Assembly: GCA_028285265.1 (NCBI GenBank)
Contig: JANQPX010000034.1
Location: 83,255-147,254 of the forward strand
DNA length: 64,000 nt
Source of the DNA: Geminicoccaceae bacterium
GTDB taxonomy: Bacteria; Pseudomonadota; Alphaproteobacteria; Geminicoccales; Geminicoccaceae
Direction of reading: 5' to 3'
The translations under genes and the position numbers were made by a program. Within the stretch, counting starts at the first letter, position 1; every line of letters starts with the position of its first letter. A model generated the notes under the pieces. It was not told the origin of the DNA. It worked only from the letters and a program-made list of their open reading frames with translations, and ran no database searches. Positions 18,439-27,953 of the stretch are shown here, in pieces.

Positions 18439-18865
18439 GCAGTATTGCACTGAGGCCGACAGGCCTGCCTAGCTTGAATACACGGTTGAGAACGTCGACG
18501 ACAATCGTCTCTTCATTCTTCTGGGCCGCTGGATCATGGAACCGCAAACTTGAGCCGATGATGCGCTTGTAACAGGATTAGGGCCGCTTCGACCAAAGCC
18601 GGTGATTGTAGCCAGATGACTTTTACCTGGTCGTGCGACCTTGATCCTTAGTGGCTTTGACATGGCAAACCCGTTGGCGCAACAGGTCCCTGGCTTTGGC
18701 AAAGCCTCAAGCTCCCCTTGGCGGCTTGATCAGCTTGGACAAGTCAAGGCTTTGAGTACGTTGTCTCGGATCTGACGACCAACATGGCGCTCAACGGACA
18801 TGAAAGGCTGCCGCACTTGTCATGATCGAGGAGTGAAGTATCTACTCAATCGGCGGAGGCCCACC
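18439..18865. other. Intergenic stretch, no gene seen
   Basis: This gap of 427 bases between the TAXI receptor and the amidase contains only short frames on both strands with no recognised motif. A degraded insertion element is possible but cannot be supported by eye. Confidence 0.35.
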
Positions 18866-20263
18866 ATGACCATTTACCCGACCGCTCCATATCACTCACT
18901 CGCGGTTGTCGCTGACGCATTTCAAGCAGGTACTCTGAAACCCAGTGCCGTCGTCGAAGCTCACCTCGATCGGATTGCCCGTCTGGATTCCCAGATTGGC
19001 GCTTTCCAGGCCGTCTATGCCGATGAAGCCATGGCTGCAGCGGAGGCTGCCGACAGGGCTATCGCTTCAGGGCATCGGATCGGGCCGTTCCATGGAATAC
19101 CATTCGGTCTAAAAGACATCTGTGATGTCGAGGGTCGATTGACGACCGGGGGTTCGCTGGCGATGAAAAACCGCGTATCGCCCGCTACCGGCACCTTGAC
19201 ACGACGCCTTCTGGCAGCTGGTGGAATCTTGCTCGGCAAAACCAAAACGGTGGAATGCGCCTTTGGTGGATGGGGCACAAACCAGCATATGGGAACCCCT
19301 TGGAACCCATGGGACCTGAAAACTCATCGCGTCCCAGGCGGCTCATCGGCCGGGTCCGCTGCAGCCGTCGCCGCCGACATGGTCCTCTGCGCAGTCGGCA
19401 CCGATACTGGCGGATCGGTACGTATACCAGCCGCCTTCTGCGGTTTGACTGGCCTAAAACTAACCGAAGGTCGCCTTCCCACTGACGGAATCATCCCACT
19501 CTCCCACACACTCGACACGCCAGGGCCGATCGCCCGTTCGGTCGAAGACACGATGTTGATGTTCGAGGTTATGGACGGCGCTGAAGGCTGGAAGATGGAC
19601 CGCGATCGCGCCACGGCCAAAGGCATCTATGCCACACTAGGACAGGGCATTGTCGGACTACGCCTCGGGAGCATGGATTCGCAAGCTCGAACGGTTTGCG
19701 AGCCGGACGTATTGAGCGCTTATGATACCTCGTTGGATCTGCTACGCGATCTTGGTGCCAAGATCGATACTTTCTCGGCTCCCAGAGACTATGCCGATAT
19801 AGCCGACGCTAATGGCAGACTCATTGCAGCAGAGAGCTACGCTTATCACGGCGAGATGTACGAGGATTTGTCCAAGCCGATGGATGAGGATGTTCGAACT
19901 CGTGTATTGGGTGGCAAGGGGATCACCGCGGCCGACTACATCCACATTCTTCAAGACCGGCGCGTTGCTCAGACGGAGTTCTACACGGCAATGCAAGGCT
20001 TCGATGCCATACTCACGCCAACGATCGCTGCGGCAGCGGTGCCCGTTGCCGAGGCTGATCCACTAGGGTCTCCCGCTCATTTCACCCGTCCCATCAACTA
20101 CCTCAGCATGTGCGCTCTCTCGCTCCCGACAGCTCTCACTCCTGACGGCATGCCGACGAGCCTGCAAATTGCAGCGCGAGGCGGTGACGAGCTCATGACA
20201 TTACGCATCGGTGCGGCACTTGAAGCCGCTCAGACTAAACCAAACTGGCCCGATCTCGGATAG
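18866..20263 (+). CDS. Amidase signature family enzyme
   Basis: The 465-residue protein has the Ser-cisSer-Lys triad: Lys in IPFGLKDICD, and the serines in PGGSSAGSAAAVAADMVLCAVGTDTGGSVRIPAAFCGLTGLK. It ends with the SLQIAARGGDELMTLRIGAALE core. It hydrolyses a carboxamide; similarity to GatA is generic and no gatB or gatC is nearby, so a catabolic amidase is likelier. ATG 18866 is preceded by GGCGGAGG. It is transcribed alone. Confidence 0.9.
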   Translation: MTIYPTAPYHSLAVVADAFQAGTLKPSAVVEAHLDRIARLDSQIGAFQAVYADEAMAAAEAADRAIASGHRIGPFHGIPFGLKDICDVEGRLTTGGSLAMKNRVSPATGTLTRRLLAAGGILLGKTKTVECAFGGWGTNQHMGTPWNPWDLKTHRVPGGSSAGSAAAVAADMVLCAVGTDTGGSVRIPAAFCGLTGLKLTEGRLPTDGIIPLSHTLDTPGPIARSVEDTMLMFEVMDGAEGWKMDRDRATAKGIYATLGQGIVGLRLGSMDSQARTVCEPDVLSAYDTSLDLLRDLGAKIDTFSAPRDYADIADANGRLIAAESYAYHGEMYEDLSKPMDEDVRTRVLGGKGITAADYIHILQDRRVAQTEFYTAMQGFDAILTPTIAAAAVPVAEADPLGSPAHFTRPINYLSMCALSLPTALTPDGMPTSLQIAARGGDELMTLRIGAALEAAQTKPNWPDLG

Positions 20264-20582
20264 TTTGCAGAAGGCTATCAGCCCCTGCCCCATGCGTTGC
20301 AGTTTCTTACTAGTTTAGCGCTGGTCAACGTCAGAGCTGATCCTCATTGCTAACGGGGTCTCGGCTTCGCTGAACGCTTCGATCATGACGCAATGCATCA
20401 ATCATTACTCTGTTGAGACGAAGCATGAAAAGTCCATCACTACCTGGCGATCTTTCAAGTTCACGCCCCAATTCGTCCAAACCAGAACGCAAAACATACG
20501 GCGTCGAGTCCCGCACGGAGATAATGGCGGCGGCGTCATGACGGAAAATCCCAAGGCTGTTGGAGATATCAAAGCCATCACC
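20264..20582. other. Intergenic stretch, possible minus-strand remnant
   Basis: A minus-strand frame runs from the LysE stop to 20331 (GTG start about 20516, 61 codons) and looks weakly protein-like, but no family is recognised. It could be the tail of a decayed gene. Confidence 0.3.
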
Positions 20583-21182
20583 TCATGCCCCTAAGAGCAT
20601 TAGAGCTGCCGAGGCGAGCAGCATCAGTCCCAACAATCGATTGAGCCATCGATGAGCCGGCCGATCCTCCAGCAAGCGAGCAATGACCGAACCGCACCAC
20701 GCCCAAAGAAGCAAGCAAGCTGTACAAATTAGGATGATGAGGGCTGCGAGAACCAAGAAACCGAGAGATGCATGCGATGCCGCAGCCGTCGCCGTTGCAA
20801 CGAGCCCCCAAGCCTTGGGATTGAGCAGTTGAAAGATGGCGAGGCCAACGATTGTTCTGGGTAAGCCGTCCGCTTGTTCAGAATTATCGCTCCCGTCTTG
20901 GCGGGATGCTTGGCGGAGCACAATTAAACCCAGACCGCCGACATAACAGGCGCCGACAATCGTGAAGATCGGTGCTAAGGAGGGAACATCGTTAAGGGCA
21001 ATCGCAGTGCCCGACCATATCAAGGCCAGCAACACCAGACTGCCAAGGATGACGCCGAGAATCGCTGGCAGTGCTCCGATAAAACCGCCTTGCCTGGCTT
21101 CTGTCAGGACGATGACATTGTTCGGCCCAGGTGTAATCGCCGAAACGAACAGAAAGCCAACCAAGGCGAAGAGCGATTCCAT
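20583..21182 (-). CDS. LysE/RhtB-family amino acid exporter
   Basis: The 199-residue protein has six hydrophobic segments and the family motif FLFVSAITPGPNNVIVLTEARQGGFIGALPAILGV. It exports amino acids or related compounds across the inner membrane. ATG 21182 lies 7 bases after the stop of the glutathionyl-hydroquinone reductase gene, so the two are one operon. An in-frame upstream start inside that gene is rejected. Confidence 0.9.
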   Translation of the reverse strand: MESLFALVGFLFVSAITPGPNNVIVLTEARQGGFIGALPAILGVILGSLVLLALIWSGTAIALNDVPSLAPIFTIVGACYVGGLGLIVLRQASRQDGSDNSEQADGLPRTIVGLAIFQLLNPKAWGLVATATAAASHASLGFLVLAALIILICTACLLLWAWCGSVIARLLEDRPAHRWLNRLLGLMLLASAALMLLGA

Positions 21183-21189
21183 AATGATC

Positions 21190-22218
21190 TCAGCGCGCGA
21201 TGGGTTGCAGCGTTTCGGGATCGATGGGAATCCGCTCGCCAGTCCAGTCCACGAGCTCAGCTTGACCAAGTGCCGCGCGATGATGCCGGGCACGCCAGTT
21301 CATCTCGGGCAACGTGCCAATAATCCCAAAGGGATTATGCTGCCCGTCATATCGATAATACCCCTCAAGAATGGCCTGAAAATCGACTGTACTTGCGATG
21401 CATTGGTAGCCGTAAAGATCACGGGCGTAGCCCCAGAGACTGGAGTAGTCTACCAAGCGCCGACGCGTACATCTGAAGTGAGGGCCGTAGACCGCATCGA
21501 ACCGAACAAGCGTCGCAAACAATCGCCAATCGGCCTCGGTGTTCACCGTGCCGAAAAGATATCGGCGGCATGAAAGACGCTGCTCCAACCGATCAAGCAT
21601 CGAAAAGACAGCGTCGATGGCGCGCTCATATTCGTCTTGCCGTTCCGCAAAGCCCGCGCGATAGACCGCGTTCGAGAGCTCGCGATCTATGTCGTCATTG
21701 AGCGCGTCGATATCGCTCAAAAATGGCGTTGGCAAAAACGTCCATGATGCCAGTCCTATCGGCGTCCCGGCTGCATCGAACGCCCGCATGATCGTCGCGG
21801 ATGAATTGCTGACAATGCACGCCTCCTTGGCATCCCAAAGCACGGGTACGGTCGCACGCCCGGTATAGGTCGCATCACTCAACCGATAGAGCTGGTGCAG
21901 ATGCCGAATGGGCACATCGGTACCTGGTACCAACCAAACGTGGCCCTGATTGAGAGCATAACCCTCGACCCTCGGACCGCCGGCGATGTGCACGGGGACG
22001 CGTTCTTCGAGTCCCTTCAGCCGGTGCATCATCAAGGTTCGGTGAGACCAAGGGCAACTCAGCGACACGATCAGATGAAAACGACCCGGCTCAGACAACG
22101 ACCTTCCGAGCGCGTGAGGGCTTAGACCCTCACCGCATTCGCTCTTATGCCTGACGAAGATACCGTCTCGAATCCGACGGTCTTCCTCAGTCCACGCTCC
22201 TGCTATCAGCATGCCCAT
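21190..22218 (-). CDS. Xi-class glutathione S-transferase (glutathionyl-hydroquinone reductase)
   Basis: The 342-residue protein has the motif VSLSCPWSHRTLMMHRLKGL, with catalytic Cys about residue 55 in place of the usual CPWAH, then VPVLWDAKEACIVSNSSATIMRAFD (the thioredoxin-fold cis-Pro and glutathione-binding ESxxI equivalent) and the family C-terminal NPFGIIGTLPEMNW. It reduces glutathionyl-hydroquinones formed from quinones or chlorinated aromatics. Starts at 22218 and 22245 each have a ribosome site. It diverges from a LysR gene 97 bases away and precedes lysE. Confidence 0.85.
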   Translation of the reverse strand: MGMLIAGAWTEEDRRIRDGIFVRHKSECGEGLSPHALGRSLSEPGRFHLIVSLSCPWSHRTLMMHRLKGLEERVPVHIAGGPRVEGYALNQGHVWLVPGTDVPIRHLHQLYRLSDATYTGRATVPVLWDAKEACIVSNSSATIMRAFDAAGTPIGLASWTFLPTPFLSDIDALNDDIDRELSNAVYRAGFAERQDEYERAIDAVFSMLDRLEQRLSCRRYLFGTVNTEADWRLFATLVRFDAVYGPHFRCTRRRLVDYSSLWGYARDLYGYQCIASTVDFQAILEGYYRYDGQHNPFGIIGTLPEMNWRARHHRAALGQAELVDWTGERIPIDPETLQPIAR

Positions 22219-22315
22219 GGTTTGTCTTTCCGGTTGGATGATCATGTCAATCCTACCCGGAGCCGGTCATCTTTTCCGTTCTCTTCCGCGGCCTTTTTGG
22301 TCTAATTTTGAGACC

Positions 22316-23239
22316 ATGAAAGATCTGCCCCTCAATGCGCTCCGCGCCTTTGCCGCCATCTATGAGACAGGTGGCATCCGTCCGGCCGCACGATCGCTGC
22401 AGGTGACCCACTCCTCGATCAGCCGTCACATCCGTGAGCTTGAGAGCTGGATCGGTCTGGCGTTGGTTGAGACACCGAAAGGCATGAGAACCCTTCAGTT
22501 CACCGACCAAGGCGAAGCTTTGGGACGATCGGCACTTGCAGGTCTCCGTGAACTCGAGAGTGCGGTCGCGACGATACGCGAAGCCAAGCGCGGCAATTCA
22601 GTGATGATCGCCACCACAGCATCCTTTGCGTCTTGTTGGCTGCTACCGCGTTTGGCAGATCTGGAGGCAACCCACCCTTGGATCGAACTGTCGATCATCG
22701 TTGATCAGCGACGGGCTCATCCATCTGAACAGGGTGCTGACTTTGGGCTCCGGGTTGGCCGCGGCCCTTGGTCCGGACTCGTCTCAGAACCGTTCATGGA
22801 TGATGCGCTCTACCCCGTCATGAGCCCAGCACTTTGGGAAGCTACCGGCAAACCGTCAGCTCCAGATGACCTTTTAGGCCTTCGTCTTCTCCATGATCGT
22901 GACCCCAATTCGACCTGGAAGCTCTGGCAGAAGGCCTTTGGCCCTAATGATCTGGATCTGCGCCGGGGGCCGCGGTTCACTGCAACCGATCTGGTGCTCA
23001 AGGCGGCCAATCACGGTTTGGGTGTAGCCTTGGCGCGTGACCGCATGGTTCGCGAGGACATCATTGCAGGCCATCTAATCAGGCCATTTGGCCATGCTGA
23101 AGTCGCGATACGACATGCCTACTGGATCGTTCGTCCGGAGAACGCTACATCGCGAAAGGCCGTTGACACTGTGATCGATTGGCTGAGGCAACAAGCAGCA
23201 AAGCCAGCAGCCATGCTCGCTGATCTGACCGAGCCCTGA
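22316..23239 (+). CDS. LysR-family regulator, GcvA-like
   Basis: The 307-residue protein starts LPLNALRAFAAIYETGGIRPAARSLQVTHSSISRHIRELE, a LysR helix-turn-helix, and continues with a type 2 periplasmic-binding fold (NSVMIATTASFASCWLLPRLADLE). It diverges from the hydroquinone reductase-lysE pair and probably regulates it. ATG 22316 is chosen because the upstream in-frame extension from 22211 overlaps the divergent gene. Confidence 0.9.
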   Translation: MKDLPLNALRAFAAIYETGGIRPAARSLQVTHSSISRHIRELESWIGLALVETPKGMRTLQFTDQGEALGRSALAGLRELESAVATIREAKRGNSVMIATTASFASCWLLPRLADLEATHPWIELSIIVDQRRAHPSEQGADFGLRVGRGPWSGLVSEPFMDDALYPVMSPALWEATGKPSAPDDLLGLRLLHDRDPNSTWKLWQKAFGPNDLDLRRGPRFTATDLVLKAANHGLGVALARDRMVREDIIAGHLIRPFGHAEVAIRHAYWIVRPENATSRKAVDTVIDWLRQQAAKPAAMLADLTEP

Positions 23240-23324
23240 CGGCAACCGTCAGCCTAACTCGCCATGATGGCACCGCGGACACGTCGAGGCCTTTGACCAA
23301 GCGACAACCTATCTTGATCAATCA

Positions 23325-23990
23325 TTAGGACGAGACATCGTCCACAATGACGACCTTAAGGTCACGCGGACCATGAGCACCTTTGACAAGGCGACCTTCA
23401 ATATCCGTGGTGCCCGAGGCACCGGTGATGAGGCAGGCATTGCGCGGCGTAGGATCGCCAGCAGCTCTAGCTGCCTCAGCGTAGTCCTCAAGATGGCACA
23501 GGATCGCCGACCTACGGATCGCAACGATATGAACGGCCGGTAGGAAGTTTAAAAGAATGGGTAGATCAGCCGCTGAATGGAAAACGAGCGAGCCCGTCTC
23601 AGCGATACCAAAGCGTGCAAGACCCACGACCACTTGGTCGTCTGGGTCATTCGTCAAAGCAATGCCTGCATCGGCCCAGTTGAGACCAACCAGCGCAGCC
23701 GTGGGCTGCAACGATACCTGAAGCGGTCGCTTCGTCTCTTTGAGCAGTCCTGCGATCGTCAAAGGCAAGTCAGCGAGATCATTGATGAGATCAACCGAGG
23801 CGCCAACCTTGGGACCCGAGACGCGGTTGATGAAGGACTCGATCGGATCATTGTCCGTCATTGCCGGCCGCATCTCTTCCGGCACAGAAATGAGGGCCTT
23901 CGCCTCCTCAGCGATGCGATCAGACGACGCCTGATCTGGGCCCATGGCCTTCTTAATCGCTTCAAAAATCGCCTCTCGTGCGTCGCTCAT
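23325..23990 (-). CDS. lutC: LutC-like LUD-domain protein of L-lactate oxidation
   Basis: The 221-residue LUD-domain protein has ALVGLNWADAGIALTND, GIAETGSLVF and the C-terminal TGASGTTDIEGRLVKGAHGPRDLKVVIVDD, all typical of LutC. With LutA and LutB it forms the iron-sulphur L-lactate dehydrogenase that yields pyruvate. It overlaps lutB by four bases and is the last gene of the long lactate operon. Confidence 0.92.
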   Translation of the reverse strand: MSDAREAIFEAIKKAMGPDQASSDRIAEEAKALISVPEEMRPAMTDNDPIESFINRVSGPKVGASVDLINDLADLPLTIAGLLKETKRPLQVSLQPTAALVGLNWADAGIALTNDPDDQVVVGLARFGIAETGSLVFHSAADLPILLNFLPAVHIVAIRRSAILCHLEDYAEAARAAGDPTPRNACLITGASGTTDIEGRLVKGAHGPRDLKVVIVDDVSS

Positions 23991-25399
23991 CGAACCGGCT
24001 TTCGTGCCCTATAGGCCTGCATGAAAGTCTGCCGTCTCGGTGCTGGGAAGTCGCGATGGTCGGTCCAGCTTCCGACAAAGGGAAGTCGCTTGATCCATCC
24101 GCGTCGGCTTAAAAGTCGAAGCCCGATAAGAGCCAATCTGTTGCCGAAATGGTAAAGGGCGGGACGCTGCGCCATGAAAGCCCATATCTTCATCCCGCTG
24201 CGCGCCACAACCGGCTCCAAACCCTCGCGCCAGCTCTGATCCCGCCAGCCACGCAACAGAGTCGGAAGTGGGATGTCGACCGGGCAAACTTCAGCACATT
24301 TGCCATTGAGCGTGCAGGCATGAGGCAAATCTCGGGCTTTGGCGAGACCATCAAGAGCCGGTGTCAGCACGGAGCCCATCGGTCCCGGATACACCGAGCC
24401 ATAAGCATGTCCTCCGATCTGTCGATAGACCACGCAGTGGTTCATGCAGGCGCCGCAGCGAATGCAGCGCAGCATCTCTTTGAGGCCGTCGCGCAACATC
24501 CGCGTGCGGCCGTTATCCACCAACACAATGTGAAATTCTTCTGGACCATCGGCATCACCCTCACGCTTCGGTCCGCAATGGAACGTGGTATATTGGGTGA
24601 AATCACCACCTGTGGCAGAGCGCACCAAAAGGCGAAGCAGAACGAAAGCATGCTCCATCGACGGCACCAGCTTTTCGATGCCAGCCGTCACAATATGCAT
24701 CCTAGGTGGCGTCGTCGTCAGCTCGGCATTGCCTTCATTGGTCACCGTGCAGACAGCGCCGGTATCCGCGATGAGAAAATTGGCGCCAGAAATGCCGACA
24801 TCGGCGCTCAGGAACTTTGCTCGAAGATCACGCCTGGCGCTGGCGACAAGATCCTCGACCTCGCCACTTGCCGGCGCTTGCCGATGTTTGTCCCGAAAGA
24901 GCTGTGTAACCTCTTCCCGGGTCTTATGCATCGCAGGCCAGACAATGTGCGACGGCGTTTCGTCGGCGAGCTGCACGATATGCTCGGCAAGGTCGGTCTC
25001 GATACGCTCGATGCCCGCGTCTTTGAGTGCGCGGGGAAGGCCGATCTCTTCACCGAGCATAGATTTTGCCCGCGTGACACGCTTGGCATCAGCCGCCTTG
25101 CAAAGATCGATGACGATCTTGCAAGCATCCTCCGATGTCGCTGCCCAATGCACATGGGCGCCCGACGCCCGAGCCTTCTCTTCGAACAGACGGAGATAGT
25201 GAGCCAAATGCGCAATGACGTGATCTTTGATCTCACGACCGCGCACACGCGCCTCAGCAAATTCTGTGAAATCATCAACGGCTAAGGCGCGCTTCGCTTC
25301 CGCCGTGCCAGCTGTACGGTCGATCGCTAGCTTGAGCCGCTTGTCGGCAAGGGCCGTCGCTGCGCGTGTTTTGAAGTTGGTCTCAACGCTCGGCATCAT
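23987..25399 (-). CDS. lutB: LutB, iron-sulphur subunit of L-lactate oxidation complex
   Basis: The 470-residue protein joins an N-terminal LUD domain (GISGANFLIADTGAVCTVTNEGN) to a ferredoxin part with CIRCGACMNHCVVY and CTLNGKCAEVCPVDIPLP, which hold two [4Fe-4S] clusters. The last 60 residues include a weakly hydrophobic stretch. The start is at ATG 25399 or 25396; both overlap lutA by about 15 bases, which indicates coupling. An in-frame start at 25429 is also open. Confidence 0.92.
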   Translation of the reverse strand: MMPSVETNFKTRAATALADKRLKLAIDRTAGTAEAKRALAVDDFTEFAEARVRGREIKDHVIAHLAHYLRLFEEKARASGAHVHWAATSEDACKIVIDLCKAADAKRVTRAKSMLGEEIGLPRALKDAGIERIETDLAEHIVQLADETPSHIVWPAMHKTREEVTQLFRDKHRQAPASGEVEDLVASARRDLRAKFLSADVGISGANFLIADTGAVCTVTNEGNAELTTTPPRMHIVTAGIEKLVPSMEHAFVLLRLLVRSATGGDFTQYTTFHCGPKREGDADGPEEFHIVLVDNGRTRMLRDGLKEMLRCIRCGACMNHCVVYRQIGGHAYGSVYPGPMGSVLTPALDGLAKARDLPHACTLNGKCAEVCPVDIPLPTLLRGWRDQSWREGLEPVVARSGMKIWAFMAQRPALYHFGNRLALIGLRLLSRRGWIKRLPFVGSWTDHRDFPAPRRQTFMQAYRARKPVR

Positions 25400-26189
25400 G
25401 CTCGCTCTCTTCGCCGATCGCCGCACCATCTCCCATGCCCGCGATCACCTCAGCAGCATGCATCACCCGAACCTTGTCGCCCCGCCGAGCAAGTTTGCCC
25501 GCGATATTGATCAAACAGCCAAGATCACCACCGAGCAGCAGATCCGTGCCAGCGTCCACCGCCGACGTCGCCTTGTCACCAACGATCGCGTTAGAGATCG
25601 CTGGGTACTTCACACAGAAGGTGCCGCCAAAACCACAACAGACATCGTTGCCTGGAAGTGGCTTCATTTCGAGGCTGTCGACAGCATCAAGAAGCGCTCT
25701 TGGCTGCTTATAGATGCCGAGGTCGCGTAAGCCCGAACAACTATCATGATAGCTGGCACTTTGATTCAAGCGAACGCCGCTAGGCTTATAGCCTCGGACG
25801 TCCACCAGGAAACTCATCAGCTCATAGGTTTTGACTGAAAGCGCCTCCGCGCGTGCCAGCCATGCAGCGTCATCGGCAAGTGCCTCTCGATAGTGGACCT
25901 TGATCATGCTTGCACAGGAACCAGACGGGACGACCAGATAGTCGAACGCCTCGAACTGCTCGATGATCTGGCGCGCAAGCGCGGCCGCGGCATCCTTCGC
26001 GCCTGCATTAAAACCGGGCTGGCCGCAACAGGTCTGCGCCTCAGGCACCTCGACATCACAGCCTGCCTCATCCAAGAGTTTCAAGGCGGCAAATCCCGTC
26101 TCCGGTCGCAAAAGATCGACCAAACACGTGATAAGAAGACCGACACGGGGACGCTTCAGCTGGGCAGTCGCTTGATCGGCCAAAACCAC
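25383..26189 (-). CDS. lutA: LutA, CCG-domain subunit of L-lactate oxidation complex
   Basis: The 268-residue protein has two cysteine-rich CCG domains, TCCGQPGFNAGAKDAA and VCCGFGGTFCVKYPAIS, as in LutA/GlpC/heterodisulfide reductase B proteins, plus HDSCSGLRDLGI. The frame starts at GTG 26189, but a GAGGAG ribosome site ends right at that codon, so TTG 26183 (two codons in) has the better spacing. It lies 7 bases after the lpd stop, showing that lactate oxidation genes share a transcript with pyruvate dehydrogenase. Confidence 0.92.
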   Translation of the reverse strand: MVLADQATAQLKRPRVGLLITCLVDLLRPETGFAALKLLDEAGCDVEVPEAQTCCGQPGFNAGAKDAAAALARQIIEQFEAFDYLVVPSGSCASMIKVHYREALADDAAWLARAEALSVKTYELMSFLVDVRGYKPSGVRLNQSASYHDSCSGLRDLGIYKQPRALLDAVDSLEMKPLPGNDVCCGFGGTFCVKYPAISNAIVGDKATSAVDAGTDLLLGGDLGCLINIAGKLARRGDKVRVMHAAEVIAGMGDGAAIGEESEHDAER

Positions 26190-26196
26190 CTCCTCT

Positions 26197-27942
26197 CTAC
26201 GGTCGCTTCTTCGGCGGCATCAGGTCGGTGATGGTCCCTTCGAACATCTCAGCGGCAAAGTTGACGGTTTCGGACAAGGTCGGGTGCGGGTGGATGGTGT
26301 GCCCCAAGTCGGTCGCATCCGTGCCCATCTCGATCGCCAGCGCGACTTCGGCGATCAGATCGCCGGCACTGGGGCCGACGATGCCGGCGCCGACGACACG
26401 GTCGGTCGCCTCATCGAACAGGACTTTGGTAACGCCTTCGTCACGGCCAAGCGAGAGGGATCGGCCGGAAGCGGCCCAGGGGAAAACACCCTTCCCCACC
26501 TTGATACCATTCGCTTTCGCGTCGCCCTCGGTCATGCCGACCCAGGCGACCTCCGGATCGGTATACGCAACCGAAGGAATCACGCGGGCATCGAACGCGC
26601 GCTTATGGCCGGCAGCGACCTCTGCTGCGACTTTGCCCTCATGCACCGCTTTGTGGGCGAGCATCGGTTGGCCAACGATATCGCCGATCGCAAAGATATG
26701 TGGCTGGTTGGTGCGCATTTGTTTGTCGACCGGAATGAAACCACGCTCATCCACGGTGACACCCGCCTGCTCGATGCCAAGCTTCTTGCCATTCGGCGCA
26801 CGGCCAACTGCAACAAGAACCTTATCGAACATGTCCGTTGAGGAGCCGTCGGGCCCCTCGAACGTTACCTTCAAGCCCGTCTTTTGGGCCTCGACCGCCG
26901 TCACCTTCGTCTTCAGGAGAATCTTCTCATAGCGTTTCTCAATACGCTTGTGCAGTGGTTTCACGATGTCTCTATCAGCACCGGGGATGAGCTGATCCAT
27001 CAGCTCAACCACGGTGATCTTCGAGCCAAGCGCATCATAGACACACGCCATTTCCAGGCCGATGATCCCACCACCTAACACCAACAAGCGCTTCGGTATG
27101 CCATCGAGCTCAAGCGCGCCGGTGCTATCGATCACACGTTCGTCGTCATGGGGAATGAACGGCAGTTGCACCGGCTCGGATCCAGCGGCGATGATGCACT
27201 GATCGAAGCTCACGCTCTTGACGCCATCCTTGGTCTTAACCGCAAGCAAGTTCGCACCTTCGAAGCTGCCAAGGCCTTCGACCACCTCGACCTTTCGACC
27301 TTTGGCTAGGCCCTTGAGCCCGGTGGTTAGCTTGGTGACCACGCTGTCTTTCCAGTCATACAACGCGTCGACGTCAATCCTGGGCTTTCCGAAGCTCACA
27401 CCGGCATGGCCCATTTCCTCCGCCTCGGTAATCACCTTGGCCGCGTGCAAGAGCGCCTTGGAGGGAATGCAACCGACATTTAAGCAGACACCACCCAAGG
27501 TCGGGTAGCGTTCGACAAGGACTGTCTTGAGGCCGAGATCGGCAGCACGGAAGGCTGCCGTATAGCCACCGGGCCCCGAGCCAAGCACCAACAGGTCAGC
27601 GTGGATATCACCGCTTGCTTTCGCCTTGGGCTGCTCGGCAGCGGGTTTGGCTTCGCCGTTGCTCGCCGATGGCGCCTTCTCTGATGGAGAGGCTTCAACA
27701 GCGCCAGCCACATCCATCGTGAGGATCACGGAACCTTCTGAGACTTTGTCACCCTCCTTCACGGTCAGCGCCACAACCTTGCCGGCCACAGGCGACGGCA
27801 CCTCCATCGTCGCCTTGTCGCTTTCAAGCTCAATCAGCGGATCCTCTTTGGCGACCTCATCTCCCGGCGCCACCATGATCCCGATGACCGGGACGTCAGA
27901 GAAGTCCCCGATATCCGGGACCTGAACATCGATAATGGCCAT
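26197..27942 (-). CDS. lpdA: Dihydrolipoamide dehydrogenase (E3) with N-terminal lipoyl domain
   Basis: The 581-residue protein has an N-terminal lipoyl domain (lysine in ELESDKATMEVPSP, about residue 41), an Ala/Pro/Glu-rich linker, then an FAD enzyme with the redox disulphide GGVCLNVGCIPSKALL, NAD-binding GGGIIGLEMACVYDALG, and C-terminal HPHPTLSE with the catalytic His. It reoxidises dihydrolipoyl groups of the E2. The lipoylated E3 is known from some alpha- and beta-proteobacterial pyruvate dehydrogenase complexes. ATG 27942 follows GGGAGA, 11 bases after aceF. Confidence 0.95.
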   Translation of the reverse strand: MAIIDVQVPDIGDFSDVPVIGIMVAPGDEVAKEDPLIELESDKATMEVPSPVAGKVVALTVKEGDKVSEGSVILTMDVAGAVEASPSEKAPSASNGEAKPAAEQPKAKASGDIHADLLVLGSGPGGYTAAFRAADLGLKTVLVERYPTLGGVCLNVGCIPSKALLHAAKVITEAEEMGHAGVSFGKPRIDVDALYDWKDSVVTKLTTGLKGLAKGRKVEVVEGLGSFEGANLLAVKTKDGVKSVSFDQCIIAAGSEPVQLPFIPHDDERVIDSTGALELDGIPKRLLVLGGGIIGLEMACVYDALGSKITVVELMDQLIPGADRDIVKPLHKRIEKRYEKILLKTKVTAVEAQKTGLKVTFEGPDGSSTDMFDKVLVAVGRAPNGKKLGIEQAGVTVDERGFIPVDKQMRTNQPHIFAIGDIVGQPMLAHKAVHEGKVAAEVAAGHKRAFDARVIPSVAYTDPEVAWVGMTEGDAKANGIKVGKGVFPWAASGRSLSLGRDEGVTKVLFDEATDRVVGAGIVGPSAGDLIAEVALAIEMGTDATDLGHTIHPHPTLSETVNFAAEMFEGTITDLMPPKKRP

Positions 27943-27953
27943 CCGCCGTCTCC

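Noticed and set aside
18469..18702. Possible degraded transposase on the minus strand
   Set aside because: No DDE or HTH motif and no terminal repeats could be found by eye.
24149..25285. Plus-strand frame of 378 codons
   Set aside because: Antisense shadow of lutB; low-complexity product without family features.
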